Shown: positions 35,373 through 44,713 of the stretch, in pieces
Layout: each line of letters begins with the position of its first letter
Position numbering within the stretch: position 1 is the first letter of the stretch
Assembly: GCA_050247435.1 (NCBI GenBank)
Contig: JBFWUF010000031.1
Span: forward strand, 43,368-107,367
Reading direction: 5' to 3'
Origin: JAJVID01 sp050247435
GTDB lineage: Bacteria; Acidobacteriota; Blastocatellia; RBC074
DNA: 64,000 nt
Made by a program: the position numbers and the translations under genes
The notes under the pieces: generated by a model
The model's input: only the letters and a program-made list of their open reading frames with translations
Told to the model about the DNA's origin: nothing
Databases searched by the model: none

Positions 35373-38176
35373 TGGACGCCAATGCAATTACTTTGACCGC
35401 GAGTTGCGCCGCAGCGCTCGGCATCGGCGCGGGACTGACAATCAAACTCGTCCCTGCGTTTCTCGCCGCGCGGCGCGACTGGTCAACTTTGCGATACGTC
35501 CCCAATGGTCTGGAGGACGCGTCATCGAATGACGAAGCATATTTTTCAACCGAACGCACGCCGGGGCGTATTCGCAATAGTTCTATCGTCGGCCTCTACC
35601 GCGACGCGCTGCGCCACGCCGACGGATCATTCACGCGCGCTTTCCATGTTGAGCTTTCTCCATCCGTCTTCAGTGACGACCTGGTGGTTGAAAACCGCTG
35701 CGATGCGCTGGCGCGCATGCTGGCCGCGCGCAAACCTGTCGGAACGATCATTCAGTTCCGTTTATCGGCAGGTGTTGATCCCGGTTACGCGCTTTTCAGA
35801 CACGACGATGCGCGTGAAGTATCGGGAATTCATCGTGAAGCGTTTTTGCTGCACGACGGTGGAATTCAGCATTACGCAGCGATGGCGGCGTTGGGACTGT
35901 TCCGGCAAACCGTGCTGACCTGCTGGGTGAGAGTGCCGAATCCGCATCGCCGAGCCGAAGACCAGTTTCTTCCCACGCTCAAACGCGAGATCAACCGGGG
36001 CGGCCTGACCAGGCTGCCTTTTGCGCTGGCGAGAAGCTGGCAGGCTGCTTCGTCCGAGCAGATCATTCGTCGCATCGTTAGCGAAGAACAGGAAGCTTTT
36101 GAAGAAGCGGAAAAGACCTTTCGACTCATTGAGCGGGAGTGTCCGCTGACGCTGACTCCATTCACCCGCGACGAACTCTGGGCGGCGGTCTTTCTCGGTC
36201 ATCGGCAGAACGCGGCTTCGGTTCCCGCACTCTCAAATGACGGGACTGATCTGCGTGATTATCTGTGCGGCGAGACGATTGAGGCGAATGGGCATTATGT
36301 GATGCACGGCGCGTGTCCGGCAGCGTTGATTTCGTTGTTCACTCCGCCGCAGCCCACAATCACCGCAGATGCGCTACGACTGCTCAGCGTCAACGGATCG
36401 CTCAATTTCCGGCACACGATTATTAGCGAGTTTGTCTATCCGGATCAGCGACAGGGCATCAAACATCTCGATCGACGCATCGGCCAGGTCGGACGCTCGG
36501 CCAACAGCCTGACCGGGAAATACAAGTTATCCCCCGAAGCGCGTGTCGCGCTGGAAGACCTTGCGCACCTGCGCCACGACCTCGCAGGCGGTCGCGCGGC
36601 GCTGGCACAGGTGCGACTTTCGGTTGTGGTTTACGGCCACCCAGCGCGCACACGCGCCGAGCTCGCCGCATCACTCAAAGAGCTTGACCGCAATTGTGAG
36701 CAGGTCATTTCAGAGATTCGCAAAATCTCCGGCGCGGATGCTGACCGCGAAGAGCCGCACGCGCTGCGCGTGCTTTATCAAAAGGCGCTGGTCGGCGAGA
36801 TGAATGTCAGCAAAACCGGACGCGAAATCACTGAGACGGCGCGCGCGCTCGCGCCACTGATTCCAACCGAGTCTGAATGGGCTGGCGCGCCGCGCCCGCA
36901 CACGTTGTTTTCTTTGCCTACCGGGAAACTGATTGGCTTTGATCTTTTTGATCGGCAGTTGATTCCTTCGCCGCTGGCGCTCGCGCTGGCGGCACCGCGC
37001 GGCGGCAAGAGCGTGCTGCTGGCGCGGATGATCTGCGATGTGTTGGCCTGCAAATCAAACGCCTCGGTTAGGGCGGTTGATTTCGGCGAATCGTTCGCGC
37101 CACTCGTGGATGTTCTCGGCGGGCGTCATCTGCGCTTTGAAGTCGGCACGGACAGAACGATCAACCTTTGGGATTACGACGGGCTGGAACGCGGCGAGTT
37201 GCCCGATGAGGTGCAGGTTGGCTTTGTTGTCGGCGATCTGTTGCAGCTCGCCCGCGTTCCGGCTCGTGATGCACTTGCCGAAGACATCCTGACGACACTG
37301 GTCAATGAAGTCTATCGCAATGAAGTTCCGCGCAATCGTCCAGGCGGGCCGAAGCACGAACCGCTGCTCTCGCATCTGGTGGATGGCCTGAGTACTTGGC
37401 CTTTCAAGGGAGCCGCCGCGAATCGCGCCGAGGAACTGAAACTTGCGCTCGGCCAGTTTTGCGGCCACAGCTTCCTCGATGCGCCGACGCATCCTGACTT
37501 CGCTGGAAGCTCGCCGTTTGACGTTTACGAACTCGATAGCCTGGAGAAGTTCCCGGAGCGGGTGCGCGAGTCATTGGCATATCGCGCTGCTGCTCGTGTG
37601 CTGCGCGCCATTGGCAAACTGAATGAAGACGGAACCCGCTCGCCGACGCTGCTGGTCTTTGATGAAGTCTGGAAGATCAGGGAGAAGTATCCGCGCATCC
37701 TCGATGTCATCAAACGCGGCGCGCGCACTGGCGGCAAGGAGAATGTCGTCACGATGCTGGCGACGCAGGCTTACGAAGATTTATCCAGCCTGCCGGACAT
37801 CGCCAAAACCGCTGGCGTCAGAATCATCGGCAAGCAGATAGGCGACTACACAAGACTGGTCGAGGATTGCGGTTTGTCGTTGCAGGCCGCTGCCGCCATC
37901 AGCGTCATCCACAACGTCCCCGGGTCGCACGCGCAATTTCTGCTGGTGGTTGGTTCCGGTGAAGACAAGATCGTGCAGATGGTGCAGTGCGATCTTTCAC
38001 CGACGGAGTTGTGGACATTCACGACCAATCCCGACGAACGCAATGCCCGCGCCCGCGTACAGACGCTCAGGCCGGAATGGTCGCTGGCGCAAGTGATCGC
38101 CTGGCTGGCCGCAAGCTATCCGCAGGGACTGACCGGCGCAGGACTCGTGATGATTGATGAACGATTGCTTGACTGA
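35372..38176 (+). CDS. VirB4/TraC-family T4SS ATPase
   Basis: A 934-residue ATPase with an N-terminal membrane-associated helix. Walker A is AAPRGGKSVLLARMI (about 541-556), Walker B is LLVFDEVWKI (about 760-770), and the sequence GARTGGKENVVTMLATQ with VRIIGKQ is the conserved C-terminal VirB4 region. It energises pilus assembly and substrate translocation. Length is slightly above the VirB4 average because of a large N-terminal domain. It is intact and translationally coupled to VirB3. Confidence 0.9.
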   Translation: MDANAITLTASCAAALGIGAGLTIKLVPAFLAARRDWSTLRYVPNGLEDASSNDEAYFSTERTPGRIRNSSIVGLYRDALRHADGSFTRAFHVELSPSVFSDDLVVENRCDALARMLAARKPVGTIIQFRLSAGVDPGYALFRHDDAREVSGIHREAFLLHDGGIQHYAAMAALGLFRQTVLTCWVRVPNPHRRAEDQFLPTLKREINRGGLTRLPFALARSWQAASSEQIIRRIVSEEQEAFEEAEKTFRLIERECPLTLTPFTRDELWAAVFLGHRQNAASVPALSNDGTDLRDYLCGETIEANGHYVMHGACPAALISLFTPPQPTITADALRLLSVNGSLNFRHTIISEFVYPDQRQGIKHLDRRIGQVGRSANSLTGKYKLSPEARVALEDLAHLRHDLAGGRAALAQVRLSVVVYGHPARTRAELAASLKELDRNCEQVISEIRKISGADADREEPHALRVLYQKALVGEMNVSKTGREITETARALAPLIPTESEWAGAPRPHTLFSLPTGKLIGFDLFDRQLIPSPLALALAAPRGGKSVLLARMICDVLACKSNASVRAVDFGESFAPLVDVLGGRHLRFEVGTDRTINLWDYDGLERGELPDEVQVGFVVGDLLQLARVPARDALAEDILTTLVNEVYRNEVPRNRPGGPKHEPLLSHLVDGLSTWPFKGAAANRAEELKLALGQFCGHSFLDAPTHPDFAGSSPFDVYELDSLEKFPERVRESLAYRAAARVLRAIGKLNEDGTRSPTLLVFDEVWKIREKYPRILDVIKRGARTGGKENVVTMLATQAYEDLSSLPDIAKTAGVRIIGKQIGDYTRLVEDCGLSLQAAAAISVIHNVPGSHAQFLLVVGSGEDKIVQMVQCDLSPTELWTFTTNPDERNARARVQTLRPEWSLAQVIAWLAASYPQGLTGAGLVMIDERLLD

Positions 38177-38193
38177 AAAAGAAGGAGGGAGAA

Positions 38194-39072
38194 ATGAACC
38201 AACAAAGTATTTTCAGGCCGGTCATGATTGGCGTACTCATCGCTGTTTTGCTGATGCCAGTTCCAGCACAGGCGCAGTGGACGGTCTTTGATCCGGCGAA
38301 CTACGGCCTTCAGTTGAGAAAGCAGGTGGAAGAACTCAACCGCTGGCTGGAGACGATCAACCAGTACACGCGAATGTATGAGAACGCCGTCGGGCAACTC
38401 ACAAATCTGAAAGGCATTCTCAAAACCGCCGATGAACTGCTCGCACAGGACAAACGCCTGCGTTCGCTGATGAGCAATTGGGGACAGATCATCCGGTTGA
38501 GCTTTCGCATCAAAAACCAGCTCACCAATCTCATCACCGGCAACATTCGCGCGATTGCAAATATGGCGCAGCGCCTGCGCAACGGCATCTTTGATCCCGA
38601 AGCAGACAGACGGGACTTTGAAGAATATTTGCGTTACGGCATCGGACGAACCGCGCAGGACACCGAGTCCGAGCTTGAGCGGCTAAAGCGAATGGACAAC
38701 CAGTTCGAGCGGCTGGAATACGATCATCAGATTGCTGCCGACAAAGCCGCACAGATGCAAGTTTATCTCGAAGGTAAAAAGGAAGAGCTTGAACGGTTGA
38801 AGAATTGCGACGACTGCACCGAGAAGGATCGTGACCTTGAGCGACTTTCGTTCGAGATCGCCAAGCTGGAAGAAAAGATGACCCAGGCGCAGGCCGAAGT
38901 CAGCCGCCTGAACGACCTGAAGGCCAAACGCGCCGAAGCGATCTATCAGGTTGAAATGCAGCGCATCCACTTCGGGCGCACGATCCGCAGCATGAGCCGC
39001 GCCTGGAAAGGCATCACCACTGCTACGCAGGAACTGCGCGAAAAACTGGAGCAGGCGAATGCTAGCAACTGA
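38194..39072 (+). CDS. VirB5/TrbJ-like coiled-coil protein
   Basis: A 292-residue exported protein with a signal peptide ending PAQAQ (about 28). The following segment (WTVFDPANYGLQLRKQ, ETINQYTRMYENAVGQL) is typical of TrbJ/VirB5. A long coiled coil covers about 165-290, with a CDDC pair near residue 205 that may form a disulfide in the periplasm. It would be a minor pilus component. It starts 17 nt after VirB4 and overlaps the next gene by 14 nt. Confidence 0.7.
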   Translation: MNQQSIFRPVMIGVLIAVLLMPVPAQAQWTVFDPANYGLQLRKQVEELNRWLETINQYTRMYENAVGQLTNLKGILKTADELLAQDKRLRSLMSNWGQIIRLSFRIKNQLTNLITGNIRAIANMAQRLRNGIFDPEADRRDFEEYLRYGIGRTAQDTESELERLKRMDNQFERLEYDHQIAADKAAQMQVYLEGKKEELERLKNCDDCTEKDRDLERLSFEIAKLEEKMTQAQAEVSRLNDLKAKRAEAIYQVEMQRIHFGRTIRSMSRAWKGITTATQELREKLEQANASN

Positions 39073-41131
39073 ATCCATACAACGAACCGCGCCCGCACGT
39101 CTGGCAGCAACCTGTTTCCTTGCGCTGTGTTTTTGTGCCCCACTGGTGATGGCGCAATCCCCCACGCCATCACCAGCCCCCGCGAATGGCGCCAATGTCG
39201 CAGGCGCTGATGCACTCACGGAACTGGTCATCGTAGCCGGCAACATGCTTCCGCGCGTTCAGGAGGCGATTGAAAGCCCCCTGGTCAAGGGGCTTGAGAA
39301 CCTTGCTTTCTGGATCGCGGTCATCGTGATGCTGTTTTCGTTCGCGCGGCTCTTTCGTGAAAACGACGGCGCGACGAAAGATTTGTTCTGGTGGTGTTTC
39401 CGGCTGGCGATTGTCTTCACGCTATTCGGAACGGGGCGCGCGATCATCAATACGTGGAGTCAGATCGGCTATGACATTGTGAACGTCACGGAGTTCAGGA
39501 GGGTGTTGTGGGACGCGGAACTTGAATTCAATACGAATTATGACAAGTTCACCGAAGGGATGTTTCTGGTCAAAGCGACCAGTACGAGCGACGCCATCGC
39601 CGCTCTGACGACCGATGATGTCAACCTGCGAAATATCGCCAATGCCGCCAGCAATCCATCGGCGTGGAGCCTGCCCAATATTTTCATCGGCGTCACGATT
39701 GGCCGCGCGATTCTGCAATTCTCAAGTGTCTTTCTTGCGTTGCTCAGCGCATTGATTCTGATCGCGCTCCGCCTCTTCGCCCCATTTGCCATTGCGCTGG
39801 CAATTGATCGCGGGCTGGCGCAGCGCATCTCCTGGCCTTTCGCGTGGAGCGCCGCAGTTTTCACGATGGCCACGCCGCTGGTCAGTCACGTTATTGGCTA
39901 CATCGTTTACCAGGTTGGCAATATGGCGCTGACGATCATCAAACCGGAAAGTCAGATATTTGCGCTCGCTGCCGATGGCTCAATCACGGGCGATCCGAAT
40001 CTGGTCGGCCCAGCAACCGCCGCCTGCGTCGTGTTGATCGTGCTGATGATCGTCAGCGCGCTGTTGCTGCTGGCTTCGCCATACATCAGTTACAAGCTCG
40101 CCTTCGGACAAATCTTTGAAGCCGTCTCAGCGACGGCGGCTGGCTGGATGGGCGCGCTGACAGCAACCGGTATCGAAATCGCTGGCATCACCTTCGGCTC
40201 GGCATTGCAGCGGCAAGCCAGCGAAACGCGGATTGAAGGACAGGCGCAGGCAGAAATCGCACGGGCGATGGCTGCGAGAGAAGCGAGTGACCTGCAAAGC
40301 CGCGCGCATAAAATCCTCGGCCTGCAATCGGCTTCTGCCAACCGTGTCCAATCGCTCGGCGCCATTGCCGGTGGTTATGCGATGGCGCTGCAAATGAACG
40401 AAGCGCAACGACAGGCGACCACTGGATTGGTCGAACAAAGCCGTCAACAGCAGGTCGTCGGCATCCTCGCTGATCGCAGCTACGGCCAGCGGCAGGCAGG
40501 CATTCAGGCGAGCCGCGAGGAACGTGATCTACGAATCACACAGGCACAGCAGAACATCAGCACTTTTGCCAACCGTACTCTTGATATGACAGACCATCTT
40601 GCCGGCGGCTTTGCCAGACTCGGCGGAGCCAGCGCACCTCTGCTGCCAGCGGCGGAAGAGGGAACCAAAATTATCACCAGCGGAGCCAGAGGTATGGCTG
40701 ACATTTCCATCAACAATACTACCACTGATGCCAGAGTTGGCTCCGTGCGTATCGCCGGTCAAAGCCAAAGCGAGAACGTCGAATCCACGACGAAGATGCG
40801 CGAATACGCGGCTGACATTTACGCTGATCGGGCGACGACGATCACCAATCAGCAGGCAGCGGCGAATAATGCCGCCGCCCGCATCAACCGCGACCTGGCA
40901 GCAGGCGGTGTCGAAAGCGCGTACCGCAAACAAGTGCAAGGAGTCACACAGGCGTACCAGCTCAGCCTCGACGCCAATCAGGTCAATCTGAGCGGCGCGT
41001 TGAAGGCGGCGCAGATCATGCAATCCTCCGGGATGAAAGCCGTCCGGCTCGATCAGATGGCGCAGATCGTCAGCACCTTGAGCCGTGACCTGGCACGTCG
41101 CACTGAGTTGGCGATGAGCCTCAGATACTGA
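39059..41131 (+). CDS. VirB6/TrbL-like polytopic T4SS protein
   Basis: A 690-residue protein with a signal peptide ending VMAQS. At least five membrane helices follow in the first 390 residues (LAFWIAVIVMLFSFARLF; FSSVFLALLSALILIALRLFAP split by short loops; CVVLIVLMIVSALLLLA). The C-terminal 300 residues are polar, Gln/Ala-rich and helical, probably cytoplasmic or periplasmic. This is the VirB6/TrbL pattern, forming part of the inner-membrane channel. It is the last transfer gene before the integration module. Confidence 0.75.
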   Translation: MLATESIQRTAPARLAATCFLALCFCAPLVMAQSPTPSPAPANGANVAGADALTELVIVAGNMLPRVQEAIESPLVKGLENLAFWIAVIVMLFSFARLFRENDGATKDLFWWCFRLAIVFTLFGTGRAIINTWSQIGYDIVNVTEFRRVLWDAELEFNTNYDKFTEGMFLVKATSTSDAIAALTTDDVNLRNIANAASNPSAWSLPNIFIGVTIGRAILQFSSVFLALLSALILIALRLFAPFAIALAIDRGLAQRISWPFAWSAAVFTMATPLVSHVIGYIVYQVGNMALTIIKPESQIFALAADGSITGDPNLVGPATAACVVLIVLMIVSALLLLASPYISYKLAFGQIFEAVSATAAGWMGALTATGIEIAGITFGSALQRQASETRIEGQAQAEIARAMAAREASDLQSRAHKILGLQSASANRVQSLGAIAGGYAMALQMNEAQRQATTGLVEQSRQQQVVGILADRSYGQRQAGIQASREERDLRITQAQQNISTFANRTLDMTDHLAGGFARLGGASAPLLPAAEEGTKIITSGARGMADISINNTTTDARVGSVRIAGQSQSENVESTTKMREYAADIYADRATTITNQQAAANNAAARINRDLAAGGVESAYRKQVQGVTQAYQLSLDANQVNLSGALKAAQIMQSSGMKAVRLDQMAQIVSTLSRDLARRTELAMSLRY

Positions 41132-41151
41132 ACTCAGATCCATTCAGCGTT

Positions 41152-41436
41152 ATGACAAAGAAATCTGAAAAGCTACTGGAGAAACACGATGCGCTGATCA
41201 ATGAACCCATTCATACGACCGCTGTCTATACCTACGATGATGCGGTTGTTCTGACCAAATCCAGCTACGATACCATCTGCCGCGCCGTGCTGAGCGGCCA
41301 TCTCAAAGCCAGCGGTAACGGAACTTATCGTGTAATTCTCGGTGAGTGGCTGTTGGAATGGGTAAAGGCGGGATGTCTGACTGGTCGCAATAAATCAGAC
41401 GTGCACATCAACGGCCAGGAACCGCAAGCAGCGTAA
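41152..41436 (+). CDS. Excisionase-like small DNA-binding protein
   Basis: A 94-residue protein next to the integrase gene. The middle part (YTYDDAVVLTKSSYDTICRAVLSGHLKASGNGTYRVILGEWLLEWVK) has the MerR/Xis-like winged-helix pattern: an early helix-turn-helix, then a short G-turn and W/L-rich helix. It would bend DNA at the attachment sites and favour excision. Its 3' end overlaps the convergent integrase gene by 29 nt. Confidence 0.6.
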   Translation: MTKKSEKLLEKHDALINEPIHTTAVYTYDDAVVLTKSSYDTICRAVLSGHLKASGNGTYRVILGEWLLEWVKAGCLTGRNKSDVHINGQEPQAA

Positions 41437-42598
41437 GCAGATCATCGATTTTCAAGGCATCTCGCAATCCGCGCAAGATTTCCAAGCCATACTGCTTGAC
41501 CACCTCGGCGTCTTGCCTAGGCAGCGGCGCGAACAAGCCTTTCAACGTCTCTGGCGTGACGTTCAAATATCGCTTCCATTCTTCGGATGCGTGACCGCTG
41601 GCTTGCAGCGCAACCGCCGGTGGAACTCCGGCGAGGATTGCCCGCGTCACAAAGGCGTGCCGGAAATCGTGCTTGTTGAGGTCTTTGACACCTGCCAGTT
41701 TACAGGCGGTTTTGAAGGATCGTTTCACTTCTTTCAGGCCGCCGAAGACCAGATCGCTTTCCTCATTGCAACTTCGCAATTCAATCAGTGTTGCTAAGAC
41801 TCGTGTGGTCATCGGAACAGACCGCGCGCGATTTGTCTTGGCGTTGAAAGCCCTCACCTTAATTTGCTTTTGCTCGAAGTTCGTGTCGGCCCAGCCCAGC
41901 GTCAGCAGTTCATTCATGCGAAGCCCCGTATCCGCGGCCACGATCAAAATCGGCTTCAGATGGGCACGATCACCCGTGCAGACAGAAATCAACGCCAACT
42001 CTTCGCCAAAGCCCGGCACCCGCTCGCGTTTATTTTCAGCGGCTTTTTCGATCAACGGTCGGCCAGACTTGATGTTGAATGGATTCTCGCTGAGCAGTTT
42101 GTTGGCGACCGCGTAATTGAGCACTGTGCGGAAAAACTCCAGTTCACGATTCACGGCGGCAATCGTGCGTTCACGCCCGGCATAGGTTTTCGTCTGAAGC
42201 CTCTTCAGCTTGTACTGCTCAATGTCGGAGTGCTTGATGTCGGCCAGTTTTCGCCGTCCGAAATGCTCTGTCAGCGCTTTCAGAAAGGCTTTTGGCGCGC
42301 TCAACTCTCTTCTTCCGGCAACTTTCTTCTCACCGGCGTATTGGGCTGGAATCAGCCGCTCTTTCTTGAACCGTTCGGCCAAATCAGCAAACGTCATTTT
42401 GCCCGGCTCAACTGACACTTCGCCCTTCTGCTCATATTCTTCAACCATCTTCCGCAGCTTCCGGGCGGCAGCAGCTTTCGTGTCGGCGTAGCGCTTCAGG
42501 TTTTGCCGCTTGCCTGTAGTCGGATCAATTGGCGCAAATCGCGCGACCCAACTTTTGCGTTTTTCATCGTAGTAGGTGTAACCCGTTCGCGTTTTCAT
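41408..42598 (-). CDS. int: Tyrosine site-specific integrase
   Basis: A 396-residue phage-type integrase. The N-terminal arm-binding region (TGYTYYDEKRKSWVARFAP) and SAM-like core-binding domain (about 60-160) precede the catalytic domain. Catalytic residues are Arg in ADTGLRMNELLTL, the HxxR box in HDFRHAFVTRAI, His in ALQASGHAS and the nucleophile Tyr in WKRYLNVT, 8 residues after that His. All are present, so the enzyme should be active. It most likely integrates the element into the tRNA-Pro gene, whose 3' half lies at 61 kb, but that site is 18.4 kb away. Confidence 0.92.
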   Translation of the reverse strand: MKTRTGYTYYDEKRKSWVARFAPIDPTTGKRQNLKRYADTKAAAARKLRKMVEEYEQKGEVSVEPGKMTFADLAERFKKERLIPAQYAGEKKVAGRRELSAPKAFLKALTEHFGRRKLADIKHSDIEQYKLKRLQTKTYAGRERTIAAVNRELEFFRTVLNYAVANKLLSENPFNIKSGRPLIEKAAENKRERVPGFGEELALISVCTGDRAHLKPILIVAADTGLRMNELLTLGWADTNFEQKQIKVRAFNAKTNRARSVPMTTRVLATLIELRSCNEESDLVFGGLKEVKRSFKTACKLAGVKDLNKHDFRHAFVTRAILAGVPPAVALQASGHASEEWKRYLNVTPETLKGLFAPLPRQDAEVVKQYGLEILRGLRDALKIDDLLTLLAVPGR

Positions 42599-42987
42599 AT
42601 CTGCCCTCTGATTGACTGTGCATTGCAGGCCGCTCTCTTTTCAGTCATGCAATTTGCGCAGACAGTGGGCAGATCGATTTGGAGAATTGGGCCAAGCAGA
42701 ACAAACTACGGTCCCATCGTTAGTGGCTTTGATTATCAGAGCGGGCCACAAACAAGCAGGGCTGTTAGGAGCGGGAACGAGCAAGCTTATTGAAAGATTG
42801 GCATAATTTTCAGGGGAGGTGAAAAAAGGCTGCGCAGCGACCGCAAGCGGAATTGATCAAGTGGTAGCGCATAAAAAAGGGTTCAGATAAAATCTCGTGG
42901 GTGTCTAATAGACGGTGTTGCTGCTTGCAGAATAGAGGCCCCTCGCTGCAATCGTTGACACATTCGCTGCCAAGAAGGGAATTTGAC
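42599..42987. other. Intergenic region between integrase and CHAT module
   Basis: A stretch of 389 bp with no supported gene. I looked for a tRNA, a direct copy of the att core and terminators and found none. A short palindrome GTCTA-A-TAGAC occurs near 42905. The region must contain the promoter of the three-gene CHAT operon. It is a candidate for an older element boundary because it separates the integrase from the cargo. Confidence 0.4.
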
Positions 42988-43392
42988 ATGTTCAGTGATG
43001 CGGAAGACATACGTGTCCAGAAAGTAAAGTATTTGAGTGATCGGTGGGCGCAGTTGCCTGACATATTGCGGCAGGACTGGAAAGCCTTTGTTGACGGCGT
43101 TGTGCGGGTAACGGAGAGGCTGTCAGGGGACGCTGACGAACAGGCCTTTGATGCGGTGCTCGACCAACTGACGGCAGGCTTTCGGCAATACAGGACAGTG
43201 CAACAGTTTCTCGCGCAACGGGAAGAACCGGGAACCAGGCTGCCGGGTGAAAGCAAGGCTTCGGCTCCACAGGTCAGTAATCGCGTGATTCTCGAACTCC
43301 GCGAAAAAGCGTTTCAGTCACAAGTGAACGACGCCAAGCCGCCGTCTCAAAGCGATACCACAAAACAGAATGAGCCGCCGAAACATGGTTAA
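42988..43392 (+). CDS. Small protein of the TPR-CHAT module
   Basis: A 134-residue protein starting at 42988 behind AAGGGAA. The N-terminal 75 residues are helical (YLSDRWAQLPDILRQDWKAFVDGVV; FDAVLDQLTAGFRQYRTV), followed by a polar tail with a second helix (SNRVILELREKAFQS). Small helical partners of this type stand first in CATRA-type CHAT/caspase-TPR conflict systems, but identity here is by layout only. It overlaps the next gene by 8 nt. Confidence 0.55.
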   Translation: MFSDAEDIRVQKVKYLSDRWAQLPDILRQDWKAFVDGVVRVTERLSGDADEQAFDAVLDQLTAGFRQYRTVQQFLAQREEPGTRLPGESKASAPQVSNRVILELREKAFQSQVNDAKPPSQSDTTKQNEPPKHG

Positions 43393-44674
43393 TCCGCTTC
43401 CTTTAGCTGATCCTTGCGCCTTTCGCTTTGCGTTGAGCCTGCGCTGGCACGGGCGTGTTCCACAGTTGACTGCCGCCTCTTGCGCTGGCGATTTTGACCA
43501 ACGTATACAAGCTGCTTGCCGCTGGGTGGCTGCTGATACCGCGACCAAATCAGCTCAGACCTTGTCCATCCCACTGCCGTCTGACATTGCGCGCCAGTCA
43601 ATTCAGGAATTGTATCGCGTGGACTTTGATCTCCGTCAGGCGATGCCTCGCAAAGCCTTAGCCACCGCCTGGCTGGATGTTTATTGCCTCGAAACCGGTG
43701 TCGCCCAAATCACCGAGCAAGCCGCACCGGATATTTTTCGCACTCTACGCGCACAGGCAGATCAGTTGCCGCCGCCTACCGCCGCCGAGTCACAGATTGG
43801 AACAGGCTGGTGCTTTTGGATGGAATTGTCAGCGGCAGAATGGCAACAGGCGACACCAGAGACGATCAAACAACTGGCGACCGAAACGTGGAAACATTGG
43901 GGCGGTGCCGCCGAACCGACGTTGTATGTCTGCCGCCTGGATTTTGCTTATTGGGTCACGGATATGGCTGCGGCGGAACCCGTCAGTTTTTTGATCGTGC
44001 CGCGCGGCCATCACGCACAAGCCGACGATCTCCTGCACGTCTACTTGCCTCGTTTATTGGCGGCTTGGTTCAAAGGTCAAAAGCTCAGCCGCGTACACGA
44101 ATTGGCAGTGCGGCAAATGCATGAGCGCGAAGAGGCACTCGTCCGACGAGTCAAAGAGTCAACGGCGGCCAAGAGCGCACTGGCACAACTGGAACAAGCG
44201 GCGTTACAAATTTCCACCGCGCAACTGGCAATCTCCGAACAACTCAGCGGCGGCGAAGAGCGGAGCCACACGCTCAAGCTCAACGTGGAAAATGCGGAAC
44301 GCATCCTGCGCCTGCCGCCTTTGCGCCAGCATGAAGCGGAACTGGCCGCCGTTTGGGTCGAACCGCTCCGATTGCTGGCTGAACAAAGCGCAGCCGATCT
44401 GGGCTATTGGCGCAATACCGAAACGCTGGCGCAACGCCACCTCGCCTTGCTTCAGTTTCGCGCGCAAACCATCTATGGCATTTGGCAACGGCGTATGACG
44501 ATCATCTTCGGGCTGTTCGTCGTGCTGGGCATTCCGCAATTCTTTCCTGAGTTGACGGATAAAGCGCAACCTTATTTCACCTGGCGCTGGCGACTGTTGT
44601 GGTTCTTTTTGTCCGTCGTGTTGCTGTGGACGGCGCTCTGGTTGGCTGGTCGCCGCACGCAAAAACGCCCCTGA
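43385..44674 (+). CDS. Membrane-anchored partner protein of the TPR-CHAT module
   Basis: A 429-residue protein. The ATG at 43385 lies inside the previous gene's end. The N-terminal 240 residues form a mixed alpha/beta domain (CAFRFALSLRWHGRVP; FWMELSAAEWQQ; EPTLYVCRLDFAYWVTDM). Residues about 245-330 are coiled coil (REEALVRRVKESTAAKSALAQL). Two closely spaced hydrophobic helices end the protein (MTIIFGLFVVLGIPQFF; LLWFFLSVVLLWTALWLA). I infer a membrane effector or scaffold that the CHAT protease might cleave or release. The order small protein, membrane partner, TPR-CHAT resembles CATRA conflict systems. Confidence 0.6.
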   Translation: MVNPLPLADPCAFRFALSLRWHGRVPQLTAASCAGDFDQRIQAACRWVAADTATKSAQTLSIPLPSDIARQSIQELYRVDFDLRQAMPRKALATAWLDVYCLETGVAQITEQAAPDIFRTLRAQADQLPPPTAAESQIGTGWCFWMELSAAEWQQATPETIKQLATETWKHWGGAAEPTLYVCRLDFAYWVTDMAAAEPVSFLIVPRGHHAQADDLLHVYLPRLLAAWFKGQKLSRVHELAVRQMHEREEALVRRVKESTAAKSALAQLEQAALQISTAQLAISEQLSGGEERSHTLKLNVENAERILRLPPLRQHEAELAAVWVEPLRLLAEQSAADLGYWRNTETLAQRHLALLQFRAQTIYGIWQRRMTIIFGLFVVLGIPQFFPELTDKAQPYFTWRWRLLWFFLSVVLLWTALWLAGRRTQKRP

Positions 44675-44713
44675 ACCACGCTCTGACTCAGCTTTGTCTG
44701 GAAACTTTACCCT

